Of a DNA stretch of 64,000 nt, positions 34,555 through 42,437 are shown piece by piece; within the stretch, counting starts at the first letter, position 1, and each line of letters opens with the position of its first letter. The position numbers and the translations under genes were made by a program. Origin of the DNA: Maccoyibacter sp900556645 (GTDB taxonomy: Bacteria; Bacillota; Clostridia; Lachnospirales; Lachnospiraceae); the NCBI GenBank assembly GCA_958349535.1, contig CATWDJ010000004.1, positions 92,828 to 156,827 of the forward strand, in the 5' to 3' direction. The notes below the pieces were generated by a model, which saw only the letters and a program-made list of their open reading frames with translations, was not told the origin of the DNA and ran no database searches.

Positions 34555-34583
34555 TAGTATGAACCCGCAGAAAAAAAATATGT
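34555..34583 (-). promoter_or_regulatory. Sigma-G-like (forespore) promoter
   Basis: Minus strand: ACATA (34579-34583), a 17-nt spacer, CATACTA (34555-34561), a close match to the sigma-G/sigma-F -10 (CATnnTA) and a fair match to the -35. It lies about 65-90 nt ahead of the SASP start codon. Confidence 0.5.
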
Positions 34584-34600
34584 TGGTAAGTTCTTCCTAT

Positions 34601-35149
34601 TTACTTGTAAATCATGTGTGTTTTTACATCTTCCACCACATCGTCATAAGCAAAATATTTTACAATGGCAAGGCCGAAATCAAATGCAGTTCCCATCCCG
34701 CGGCTGGTAATGATATTTCCGTCTGTCATCACATTGTCAAAGGACACTTTTGCTCCCACCAGTTTCTCTTCAAATCCAGTATGGCATACTGCTTTCTTTC
34801 CCTCCAGAATTCCGGCTGCTCCCAATACGCTTGGTGCTGCACAGATTGCTGCCACCAGCTTTCCTTCCTCTGCAAATTTGCGAATAATCCGATTAACTCC
34901 CTCGTGTTCTCCCAAATGCAGCGTTCCCGGCATACCTCCCGGAAGAATCACTCCTTCCAGTTCCTCAAAATCCACATCCTCAAAAATCGTATCTGTTTTA
35001 AATGTAATGTCATGGGAGCCTGTAACCTCCGGTTTTCCCATGATAGAAATTGTTTTAATATCCAGCTTCGCCCTTCTGCAGATATCCACTACGGACAATC
35101 CCTCGATTTCTTCGCATCCGTCTGCAAAAAAGATTCCCAGTCTGCTCAT
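34601..35149 (-). CDS. DJ-1/PfpI family protein
   Basis: 182 residues, single domain. The nucleophile-elbow Cys is in LVAAICAAPSVLGAAG (near 102), and the supporting Glu in FADGCEEIEGLSVVDI near 15. This is the DJ-1/YajL/ThiJ branch (short form), implicated in glyoxal or protein-repair chemistry; the substrate cannot be read from sequence. It has its own promoter and is divergent from the 35321 gene. Confidence 0.9.
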   Translation of the reverse strand: MSRLGIFFADGCEEIEGLSVVDICRRAKLDIKTISIMGKPEVTGSHDITFKTDTIFEDVDFEELEGVILPGGMPGTLHLGEHEGVNRIIRKFAEEGKLVAAICAAPSVLGAAGILEGKKAVCHTGFEEKLVGAKVSFDNVMTDGNIITSRGMGTAFDFGLAIVKYFAYDDVVEDVKTHMIYK

Positions 35150-35184
35150 ACTTATTCCTCCATTCCTTCATGCTTCTTATCCAT

Positions 35185-35213
35185 ATTCTATTTTTATTTT
35201 CTTAAAATTGCAA
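35185..35213 (-). promoter_or_regulatory. Promoter for the DJ-1/PfpI gene
   Basis: Minus strand: TTGCAA (35208-35213), 17 nt, TAGAAT (35185-35190). Confidence 0.6.
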
Positions 35214-35240
35214 CCCCTTGTGTATCATAGGATTTTCCGG

Positions 35241-35269
35241 TTGTTTCTTTTTATCAAATTCATTATAAT
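35241..35269 (+). promoter_or_regulatory. Promoter for the 35321/35854 gene pair
   Basis: TTGTTT (35241-35246), 17 nt, TATAAT (35264-35269). Divergent from the PfpI promoter, with about 27 nt between the two -35 boxes. Confidence 0.65.
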
Positions 35270-35320
35270 AAGAATAAGAAATTTGTAACAGGCAACTATG
35301 CATTATGAGGAACAACCATT

Positions 35321-35836
35321 ATGGGAAATTTTATTACTATTATAATTTGGATAGCGATTGTTTATGCAATTATGAAAAGAGCGAAAAAATCCTCCAAGCC
35401 AAAAGCCGAGACACCTTATGAGAACACCTCCGCGAAGAAGCAGGAGACGGTTATCAGCCAACGGCTCAAAGAGAAATATGCTCCAAAACCGAAGAAAAAA
35501 GCAAAAACCTCGAATCAAAGGAGCTACACAGGTTCAACCTATAATAAACCGACACACTCTAAGACTTCCTCAGATGTGCTTACTCGGGCAAAGCACAATG
35601 TAGCAGAGGATTTTTCTTCCCAGCCATCATCGGTTCCGCCAAAGGAGGCTGCTTCTTTTTACGAAACACCTCAAGCCTCTTCCACCACACCGATGGTTTT
35701 TATTGAGGAATCCGAGAATTTGATGAAACAGGTGGAAGATTTAATGGTCTTAGGATACCAAAGCCAGCTCCCTTACCAGCGTGATTTTCTCGCTGAAGGC
35801 ATGGAGCTTCTAAACAACCGTAAATTTTATTCTTAG
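35321..35836 (+). CDS. Membrane-anchored hypothetical protein with a disordered linker
   Basis: 171 residues, family not recognised. One N-terminal TM (about 3-18), then a Lys/Ser/Thr/Pro-rich low-complexity stretch (20-125), then a short ordered C-terminal segment (about 126-171: EESENLMKQVEDLMVLGY and FLAEGMELL). This is a tether plus a small helical tail on the cytosolic side, by the positive-inside rule. It is 17 nt upstream of the DUF1653 gene, in one transcript. Confidence 0.7.
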   Translation: MGNFITIIIWIAIVYAIMKRAKKSSKPKAETPYENTSAKKQETVISQRLKEKYAPKPKKKAKTSNQRSYTGSTYNKPTHSKTSSDVLTRAKHNVAEDFSSQPSSVPPKEAASFYETPQASSTTPMVFIEESENLMKQVEDLMVLGYQSQLPYQRDFLAEGMELLNNRKFYS

Positions 35837-35853
35837 AAAAGCAGGGATATTTT

Positions 35854-36354
35854 ATGCAGAATCATGTACCACAGCCGGGAGAACGTTACCGGCATTTTAA
35901 AAACAAACAATATCAGATTATTACTTTGGCAAAACATTCGGAAACAGGAGAAGAAATGATTGTCTATCAGGCTCTCTATGATGACTTTGAAGTCTATGTA
36001 AGACCACTGTCCATGTTTATGAGTGAGGTGGACCATCAGAAATACCCGGAAGTCCAACAGACTTATCGTTTTGAACAGATTACAGATATGAAGCCACATG
36101 CTTACAGGCTGGGGGAAACTTCTTCTGAAACTGACATCCATCCGAGCCTGATGGCTTTTCTGGATGCTGAAGATGATGAAGAACGCTACCGCATCGTATC
36201 TTCCATGGAAAACATCATCGATGACCACATGATAGACACTATGGCGGTAGTTTTAGATATTGTTATTGAAGACGGAGATTTGGAAAAACGGTATCAGGAA
36301 TTGAAGCATTGTCTGAAAACCCGCATTCATTTTGAGGGAAAACGGCTGAGATAG
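35854..36354 (+). CDS. DUF1653-domain protein
   Basis: 166 residues. The N-terminal 65 residues are a DUF1653 domain: PGERYRHFKNKQYQIITLA, EEMIVYQALYDDFEVYVRPL and MFMSEV. The C-terminal 95 residues are acidic and helical (FLDAEDDEERYRIVSSM). Its function is unknown. It is second in a two-gene operon. Its 3' end overlaps the convergent CYTH gene by 28 nt. Confidence 0.85.
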   Translation: MQNHVPQPGERYRHFKNKQYQIITLAKHSETGEEMIVYQALYDDFEVYVRPLSMFMSEVDHQKYPEVQQTYRFEQITDMKPHAYRLGETSSETDIHPSLMAFLDAEDDEERYRIVSSMENIIDDHMIDTMAVVLDIVIEDGDLEKRYQELKHCLKTRIHFEGKRLR

Positions 36355-36779
36355 CTGTTTTGATATTTTCCCGAAAAGGTCACATCCTCCCCGAACCACA
36401 GGGGAGGTACAAATACATCCGCTTCTTCTCTGGTGTCAAATTCTACTTCCGCCAACAGAAGCGGTGCCAGTTCTTCTTCAAAAACATCCAATTCAATGGT
36501 GTATTTTTCCTGATAAGGTATCTTGTAACGTCTTTTCTTTATAAGGATTCCATCCACTTTCTCTCGCAGATGCTCATAGCTTTCTTTGGTAAGGGGCAGA
36601 TTGTATTCCTCTCTTTCCAGTAATCCTTTTCCCTTGTAGGTCAAAATATACTTCTCGTCAGACTTACGGATACGCACCACCGGTTCCGTGGACAGATATC
36701 CCTGCTCAATCTGATGGCAGGGATAATCTTCCAAATTTTTCGGCAACTCTTTTATTAAGTATTTCCGTTCTATTTCCAT
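36327..36779 (-). CDS. CYTH-domain protein (triphosphate tunnel metalloenzyme family)
   Basis: 150 residues from ATG 36779, set by the family's defining N-terminus MEIERKYL. It also has the tunnel residues VVRIRKSDEKYILTYKGKG, REEYNLPL, IKKRRYKI, IELDVFEEELAPLLLAEVEF. Family members hydrolyse inorganic triphosphate, ATP or similar with a divalent metal; the substrate is not predictable here. It starts 4 nt after the kinase-like gene, so it is the last gene of the liv-operon tail. Confidence 0.88.
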   Translation of the reverse strand: MEIERKYLIKELPKNLEDYPCHQIEQGYLSTEPVVRIRKSDEKYILTYKGKGLLEREEYNLPLTKESYEHLREKVDGILIKKRRYKIPYQEKYTIELDVFEEELAPLLLAEVEFDTREEADVFVPPLWFGEDVTFSGKYQNSYLSRFPSK

Positions 36780-36783
36780 TTCA

Positions 36784-37404
36784 CTATTTCCTACAAATTT
36801 CAATATATGCCTTTACCACTTCTACCAGCTTCTCATAGCTCATGGACGTGGTGTTCAGACACAAATCATAATTGTTGGCATCGTTCCACTCATGACCTGT
36901 GTAATATTTGTAATATGCCGCACGGTATTTATCCGTCTTCTCGATTTTCTTAATGATATCCTTTTCCGGCTCACTGGAAATCTCCTGTATTCTGCGGATA
37001 CAGTCTTCCTTTGGAGCATAAAAGTACAAACGGATGACATGGTCGAACTCCCGCAGCACATAATCTGCACAGCGTCCGATAATCACGCAGGACTCCTCCT
37101 CTGCAAGCTCACGGATTACCTTTGCCTGATAGTTGAAGAGATTGTCATCGGAAATAAATTCATCACTGTCCGGTGCAATGACCTCTCCATTATAATTTTT
37201 GCTGGCAATGCGGAACAACGGTGATTTTTTCAGTTTCTCGTCCACCTCTCCAAACAATGCCTCATTAATACCACTGGCATCGGATGCCATACGGAGCAAT
37301 TCTCTGTCGTAGTAATGAATCCCCAATTCCTTTGCCAAAAGCTTTCCCAAGGTTCTTCCACCACTGCCATAGCTTCGGGCAATCGTAATTACTGTTTTTT
37401 CCAT
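36784..37404 (-). CDS. Cytidylate kinase-like family protein
   Basis: 206 residues. P-loop near the N-terminus, ITIARSYGSGGRTLGKLLAK (residues 6-25), with DRELLRMAS; a central insertion (residues 58-82), ESCVIIGRCADYVL and RIQEISS. It is the stand-alone 'cytidylate kinase-like' family that is widespread in Clostridia; a nucleotide kinase activity is assumed from the fold, but the true substrate is uncertain and the main cmk gene is probably elsewhere. It is 8 nt after livF and 4 nt before the CYTH gene. Confidence 0.8.
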   Translation of the reverse strand: MEKTVITIARSYGSGGRTLGKLLAKELGIHYYDRELLRMASDASGINEALFGEVDEKLKKSPLFRIASKNYNGEVIAPDSDEFISDDNLFNYQAKVIRELAEEESCVIIGRCADYVLREFDHVIRLYFYAPKEDCIRRIQEISSEPEKDIIKKIEKTDKYRAAYYKYYTGHEWNDANNYDLCLNTTSMSYEKLVEVVKAYIEICRK

Positions 37405-37412
37405 ACAAACAC

Positions 37413-38123
37413 CTACTCTCCTAAATATGCTTTTTTAATGGACTCATCCTCCATCAAGTCAGAAGCTTTTCCTTCCAATACGACCTTTCCGGTCTCCAAT
37501 ACATAGGCTCTATCTGCAATAGAAAGTGCCTTTTTAGCATTCTGTTCTACCAAAAGTACCGTTGTACCGCTGGCAGAAACCTCTTTGATGATATTAAAAA
37601 TCTCCTCCACAAAGATTGGAGAAAGTCCCATAGACGGTTCATCCATCAGGATAATTCTCGGCTTGCTCATCAACGCTCTTCCCATGGCAAGCATCTGCTG
37701 TTCACCACCGGAAAGGGTTCCCGCCAACTGATTCTTTCTTTCCTCTAATCTTGGAAAGCTCTTATAAACCCTCTGTAAGCTCTCCTCAATCTCATCTTTG
37801 TCTTTTCGGGTGTATGCTCCCAGCTTCAGATTCTCCAACACGGAAAGCTGTGCAAACACACGCCGTCCCTCCGGCACATGTGCCATTCCCATGGATACAA
37901 TCTTATGTCCCGGGATTTTCGTCAATTCTTCGCCTTCAAAAAGAACACTTCCCGCTTTTGCATTCAACATACCCGTAATGGTTTGTAAGGTGGTGGTTTT
38001 ACCAGCACCATTGGCACCGATTAATGCAATAACCTCACCTTCGTCTACATGGAAGGAAATTCCCTTGATTGCCTGGATAACACCATAATATACCTCTAAA
38101 TCCTTTACTTCAAGCATTGCCAT
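37413..38123 (-). CDS. livF: Branched-chain amino-acid ABC transporter ATPase LivF
   Basis: 236 residues. Walker A GANGAGKTTTLQTITG (about 33-48), signature LSGGEQQMLAMGRALM (near 137), Walker B RIILMDEPSMGLSP (near 157), H-loop region VLLVEQNAKKAL (the Q/N typical of LivF). It pairs with LivG to drive LivHM. It follows livG by 12 nt. Confidence 0.95.
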   Translation of the reverse strand: MAMLEVKDLEVYYGVIQAIKGISFHVDEGEVIALIGANGAGKTTTLQTITGMLNAKAGSVLFEGEELTKIPGHKIVSMGMAHVPEGRRVFAQLSVLENLKLGAYTRKDKDEIEESLQRVYKSFPRLEERKNQLAGTLSGGEQQMLAMGRALMSKPRIILMDEPSMGLSPIFVEEIFNIIKEVSASGTTVLLVEQNAKKALSIADRAYVLETGKVVLEGKASDLMEDESIKKAYLGE

Positions 38124-38135
38124 CTGAATTCCCTC

Positions 38136-38894
38136 CTATTCTCCAAGATATGCTTTGATTACTTCCGGATTGTTCAGAACATCGCTGGTTTTTCCCTGTG
38201 CCAGTTCCTGTCCGAAATTCAACACCGTCAATTCCTCACAGATACCGGATACCAGCTTCATATCGTGTTCAATCAAAAGTATGGTCATATCAAATTTATC
38301 TCTTACAAAACGAATAGTATCCATCAGTTCTGCTGTTTCATTAGGGTTCATTCCCGCCGCCGGTTCATCTAAAAGTAACAGCTTCGGGTTGGTAGCAAGA
38401 GCTCTGGCAATCTCTAATTTTCTCTGTTTTCCGTAAGGAAGATTAGACGCCAATACTTCCGCTTCATTCTGCAAGTCAAAAACCTCTAAAAGCTCCATTG
38501 CCCGTTCATTCATCTCTTTTTCCACTTTGTAATAAACCGGCAACCGAAGAATCCCGCTTAAAGTGGAATAAGGTTTCTCGTTATGTAAACCTATTTTTAC
38601 ATTGTCCAATACGGACTGCTGATGAAATAAGCGGATGTTCTGGAAGGTTCTTGCGATTCCATGCTTGTTAATCTCAATACTCTTTTTCCCGGTAATATTT
38701 TCTCCATCCAAAAAGATACTTCCGTCGGTAGGTTTATAAACTCCGGTAAGCATATTGAATACCGTAGTCTTTCCTGCACCGTTTGGTCCAATCAAACCGT
38801 AGAGCTGACCCTTTTCTATTTTCAGATTCAAATCGTCTACTGCCCGCAGACCACCGAAGGAGATTCCCAGATTTTTTACTTCTAATAATGCCAT
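38136..38894 (-). CDS. livG: Branched-chain amino-acid ABC transporter ATPase LivG
   Basis: 252 residues. Walker A GPNGAGKTTVFNMLTG (about 36-51), family motif GIARTFQNIRLF (near 84), signature LPYGKQRKLEIARALA (near 151), Walker B LLLLDEPAAGMNPNE. The C-terminus ends in the AYLGE motif shared with LivF. Confidence 0.95.
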   Translation of the reverse strand: MALLEVKNLGISFGGLRAVDDLNLKIEKGQLYGLIGPNGAGKTTVFNMLTGVYKPTDGSIFLDGENITGKKSIEINKHGIARTFQNIRLFHQQSVLDNVKIGLHNEKPYSTLSGILRLPVYYKVEKEMNERAMELLEVFDLQNEAEVLASNLPYGKQRKLEIARALATNPKLLLLDEPAAGMNPNETAELMDTIRFVRDKFDMTILLIEHDMKLVSGICEELTVLNFGQELAQGKTSDVLNNPEVIKAYLGE

Positions 38895-38896
38895 CT

Positions 38897-39976
38897 CTAC
38901 TCTACCTCCTTCGTCTTTTTGCCTTTTAATTTCTGTTTCATCCGTTCCCTAAACACAATTGCTCCCGGTGCCCAGTTAAAGAGCATCAACGCAATCAGAA
39001 GGATGGAATAAATCAGCATACGATAATCGCTGAGTCCTCTTAAAAGCTCCGGCAATAAAGTCAATACAACCGCCGCTATGATGGATCCCCGGATATTTCC
39101 GATTCCACCCAACACTACAAATACCAGAATCATAATAGACATATTATAACCAAAGTTCGCCGGCAATGCCGTCAAGGTAGAAAGGTTGTGTGCATAAAGC
39201 ACTCCGCCTGCTCCGGCAATGGCTGCAGAAATGGTAAAGGACATCAATTTGAATTTTGTTACATTGATTCCCACGGACTCTGCCGCAATACGGTTGTCAC
39301 GGATTGCCATGATTGCACGACCGCTTCTGGAATTTACCAAGTTAAATACTACTACCAATGAAATCAAAATTAGAATTACACCAATGGTAAAAGTGGATTG
39401 ATGAGGTGTTCCGGTAATTCCCTTGGCACCGTCAATAATCACATCTCCATCCTCTGCCAGATTTAATGCTGCTTTATTTTTCATGGAAATGTGAAAACCT
39501 GCGGAGTCTTTTCCCACATATAACACATTCATAATATTTTTTATAATCTCACCAAATGCCAGCGTTACGATGGCAAGATAGTCTCCCTTTAATCGAAGAA
39601 CCGGAATTCCAATCAGGAATCCAAACAGTGCTGCCACTAAAGTTCCGATTATCAATGCCAATACAAAACGCAGTGTCGGACTCATGGAAGTATTTTCCAT
39701 ACATCTGGTAAAAAAGGCACTGGAAAAGGCTCCGGCACACATAAAGCCTGCATGACCCAAACTCAGCTCACCCAAATAACCCACACAGAGATTTAATCCG
39801 ATTGCCACAATGGAATAGGTACAAAGCGGCACCAAAAGTCCTTGCATCAAGCTAGACATCGAGCCAGTCATTACCACCACCTGAACAATGATATAAACAG
39901 CCACAACCATTCCGTAGGTAATAAAATTATCTTTTGTTGTTTTTTTCATTTTTTTTAAATTCGCTTTATTCTTCAT
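38897..39976 (-). CDS. livM: Branched-chain amino-acid ABC transporter permease LivM
   Basis: 359 residues, about 9-10 TM helices after a Lys-rich N-terminus. Family signatures are CVGYLGELSLGHAGFM (near 64), LRLKGDYLAIVTLAFGEI (near 127) and GINVTKFKLMSFTISAAIAG near 240. The Arg-rich loop GRAIMAIRDNRIAAES contacts the ATPases. The SD is AGGTGGG. It is 8 nt after livH. Confidence 0.93.
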   Translation of the reverse strand: MKNKANLKKMKKTTKDNFITYGMVVAVYIIVQVVVMTGSMSSLMQGLLVPLCTYSIVAIGLNLCVGYLGELSLGHAGFMCAGAFSSAFFTRCMENTSMSPTLRFVLALIIGTLVAALFGFLIGIPVLRLKGDYLAIVTLAFGEIIKNIMNVLYVGKDSAGFHISMKNKAALNLAEDGDVIIDGAKGITGTPHQSTFTIGVILILISLVVVFNLVNSRSGRAIMAIRDNRIAAESVGINVTKFKLMSFTISAAIAGAGGVLYAHNLSTLTALPANFGYNMSIMILVFVVLGGIGNIRGSIIAAVVLTLLPELLRGLSDYRMLIYSILLIALMLFNWAPGAIVFRERMKQKLKGKKTKEVE

Positions 39977-39984
39977 ATGCCCAC

Positions 39985-40866
39985 CTACACTTTCTCATTT
40001 ACGGCTTTGCCTAAAATACCGGTAGGTTTTACAAGCAACACTATGATTAATACAGCAAATACAATCGCATCTGAAAGCTGGGAAGAAATATATGCTCTTC
40101 CTAAGATTTCTATTACACCTAAAAGTATTCCTCCGATAAATGCACCCGGAATGGAACCGATTCCGCCGAATACCGCTGCGGTAAAAGCTTTAATACCCGG
40201 CATAGCTCCTGTATATGGAGTCAGCGTCGGATATGCGGAACAAAGTAGTACACCTGCAATGGCTGCCAGACCCGAACCGATAGCAAATGTCAAAGAAATC
40301 GTTGCATTCACATTCACGCCCATTAACTGTGCTGCATCCTTATCCTCTGATACGGCAAGCATTGCCTGTCCTGCCTTAGATTTCTTAATAAAAATCATTA
40401 ATCCTACCATAATTACGATACAAGCCACAATGGCTACCACCGTAACTCCGGAGATTACCAATTCTCCTCCTGCCAGCTTAATCGGAGGGATAGATACAAC
40501 AGAAGTAAAAGACTTGGTGTCTGCTCCGAAAATTAACAATGCGATATTCTGCAATAAGTAGCTGACACCGATGGCTGTAATTAAAACTGCCAATGGTGCT
40601 GCCTTACGAAGAGGCTTATACGCCACCTTCTCAATGGTAACCCCCAGCAAAGTACATACCACAACTGCCGCCACAATACTAATCAGTGGATGCATTCCCA
40701 TTCCGCTCATCATAGTAAATACCACGTAGCATCCAATCATAATAACATCACCATGGGCAAAGTTCAGCATTTTTGCAATACCATATACCATGGTATAACC
40801 AAGTGCTATGATTGCATAAATACTGCCCAGACTGATGCCGTTAATTAAATATGATATAAAACCCAT
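39985..40866 (-). CDS. livH: Branched-chain amino-acid ABC transporter permease LivH
   Basis: 293 residues from ATG 40866 (AGAGGTG ahead; the N-terminus MGFISYLINGISLGSIYAII is typical). About 8 TM helices. Signatures are MVYGIAKMLNFAHGDVIMIG and SEDKDAAQLMGVNVN; GIGSIPGAFIGGILLGVIE lies near 225. An upstream in-frame stretch (to 40977) is the livK-livH spacer and is not thought to be coding. Confidence 0.93.
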   Translation of the reverse strand: MGFISYLINGISLGSIYAIIALGYTMVYGIAKMLNFAHGDVIMIGCYVVFTMMSGMGMHPLISIVAAVVVCTLLGVTIEKVAYKPLRKAAPLAVLITAIGVSYLLQNIALLIFGADTKSFTSVVSIPPIKLAGGELVISGVTVVAIVACIVIMVGLMIFIKKSKAGQAMLAVSEDKDAAQLMGVNVNATISLTFAIGSGLAAIAGVLLCSAYPTLTPYTGAMPGIKAFTAAVFGGIGSIPGAFIGGILLGVIEILGRAYISSQLSDAIVFAVLIIVLLVKPTGILGKAVNEKV

Positions 40867-40949
40867 ATTCACACCTCTTGCTTTCATCATTATCCGCTTT
40901 CTCACAGCTAATACAAAATACTCTTTTGTACTACCTGTGTAAACAACAA

Positions 40950-40977
40950 GTGGGGTATGCCTTACGACATCCCCCAC
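40950..40977 (-). promoter_or_regulatory. GC-rich hairpin in the livK-livH spacer
   Basis: Minus strand: GTGGGGGATG / CATACCCCAC with an 8-nt loop, without a T-run. It probably slows 3' decay or partly terminates after livK, the usual way to make more binding protein than permease. Confidence 0.45.
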
Positions 40978-41002
40978 ATTGGCTGTTATAGAAAACGAAA
41001 TT

Positions 41003-42160
41003 TTACATTCCTACATATTCACCATTCTGGATTACAACTGCTTTCGGATCTTTATTTACTTCACCGCTCTCTAGCCAAGTCATTCCTGAACCTGTTAAAC
41101 CATCAATTTTAATCTTAGGCATTGCTTTCTTTAATGCATTACCCATATCGGATACACTCATGTCAGGTGTTGCACCGGACTCTTCAATAGCTGCTTTGAT
41201 TGCATATACTGCATCATATGCATCTGCTGCGAACTGGTTTGGAGTCTCATCATATTTATCCTGATATTTCTTTACGAAGTTTACTGTTTTCTCGTCTGTT
41301 GCATCTGCTGCAAACGGTGTTAACAGCATAACGCCTTCTGCTAAACTCTTGTCAAAGTTCTTAACTGCCAGAAGTCCGTCTAATCCATCACATCCGAAAA
41401 ACTTCGGTGCATATCCCATGGTGTTTGCCTGTGTTAAGATGGTAGAAACTTCTGTATAGTAGATTGGCAGAAATACTAATTCTGCTCCTGCATCCTGAGC
41501 TTTCTTTAACTGTGTAGAGAAATCTTTATTGGAATCTGCTGTAAAAGCTTCCTCTGCAACGATTTCAACACTCTGCTCTTTTGCTTCCTCTACGAATTTC
41601 TCTTCAATTCCTGAAGAATATACATCAGAGCTGTTGTAAATAATTGCAACCTTGGTTGCTAACTTATTCTCACCTATGTACTGTGCAGATTTTGTTCCCT
41701 GGTTCGGGTCTGTAAAGCAAACCTGGAATACATTGTCACCTTTGATTACGTCTGTAGAAGATGCAGAAGGTGTAATCTGGAACATATTATCTGCTCCGGT
41801 CTTATCAACAATTGCCACACAAGGAGTGGTTGTTACCGTTCCCATTAAAATCTGCATACCCCAGTCTTTTAATGTATTATAAGCGTTGACAGCTTTCTCT
41901 GCATCACTCTGGTCATCCTGAAAATCAAACTCAATCTTCTTTCCGTTGATTCCGCCTGCCTCATTAATCTCATCAACAGCAATCTGTGCTCCGTTCATAA
42001 CTGCTGTTCCGTAAATTGCAGCATCACCGGTAGTCGGTCCGATTCCACCGATATAAAACTTATCTGCGTCTTTCTTTGCTGCGGAGTTTCCACATCCTGC
42101 AAGGCATCCTACTGCCATAGCCATTACCATGAGGACACTCAATGTTTTCTTCATCTTCAT
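41003..42160 (-). CDS. livK: Branched-chain amino-acid binding lipoprotein LivK
   Basis: 385 residues. Lipoprotein signal with lipobox LAGC (Cys23), then a type I periplasmic-binding fold: FYIGGIGPTTGDAAIYG, NGAQIAVDEINEAGGINGKK, YIGENKLATKVAIIY, QFAADAYDAVYAIKAA. It captures Leu/Ile/Val, or another amino acid, outside the cell for LivHMGF. It is the first gene of the operon; SD AAGGAGG. Confidence 0.93.
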   Translation of the reverse strand: MKMKKTLSVLMVMAMAVGCLAGCGNSAAKKDADKFYIGGIGPTTGDAAIYGTAVMNGAQIAVDEINEAGGINGKKIEFDFQDDQSDAEKAVNAYNTLKDWGMQILMGTVTTTPCVAIVDKTGADNMFQITPSASSTDVIKGDNVFQVCFTDPNQGTKSAQYIGENKLATKVAIIYNSSDVYSSGIEEKFVEEAKEQSVEIVAEEAFTADSNKDFSTQLKKAQDAGAELVFLPIYYTEVSTILTQANTMGYAPKFFGCDGLDGLLAVKNFDKSLAEGVMLLTPFAADATDEKTVNFVKKYQDKYDETPNQFAADAYDAVYAIKAAIEESGATPDMSVSDMGNALKKAMPKIKIDGLTGSGMTWLESGEVNKDPKAVVIQNGEYVGM

Positions 42161-42200
42161 GTTACTTCCTCCTTCATCCTAATTACATTTCATAATCGAA

Positions 42201-42229
42201 ATTTTATGCGATATGAAAGCTCATGTCAA
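42201..42229 (-). promoter_or_regulatory. Sigma-A promoter of the liv operon
   Basis: Minus strand: TTGACA (42224-42229), 17 nt, TAAAAT (42201-42206), about 40 nt ahead of the livK start codon. The rest of the 42161-42437 gap holds only the opp terminator. Confidence 0.75.
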
Positions 42230-42387
42230 TATGATTTTTTACGTTTTTTCGTAATTTTCGTTAGTTTTTTTCCCAATTCTCCCTTTATATAACTTATCGT
42301 TATTCCATCCATAACCAGCATTCATATCTTTTTTTGTCCACGGATGTTTTTCCTACTTATTTATATGTGTCTCTTTTTCAGTTCTAA

Positions 42388-42421
42388 AAAAAGCCGGGTT
42401 CCAATCTTGGAACCCGGCTTT
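42388..42421 (-). terminator. Intrinsic terminator of the opp operon
   Basis: Minus strand: a 14-15-bp stem AAAGCCGGGTTCCA / TGGAACCCGGCTTT with a 3-4-nt loop and a T7 tract, 17 nt past the oppA stop. Confidence 0.9.
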
Positions 42422-42437
42422 GGGACATTACGTCTTA

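Noticed and set aside
40867..40977. N-terminal extension of livH to 40977
   Set aside because: It covers the hairpin spacer, lacks an SD, and homologues start at MGFISYL.
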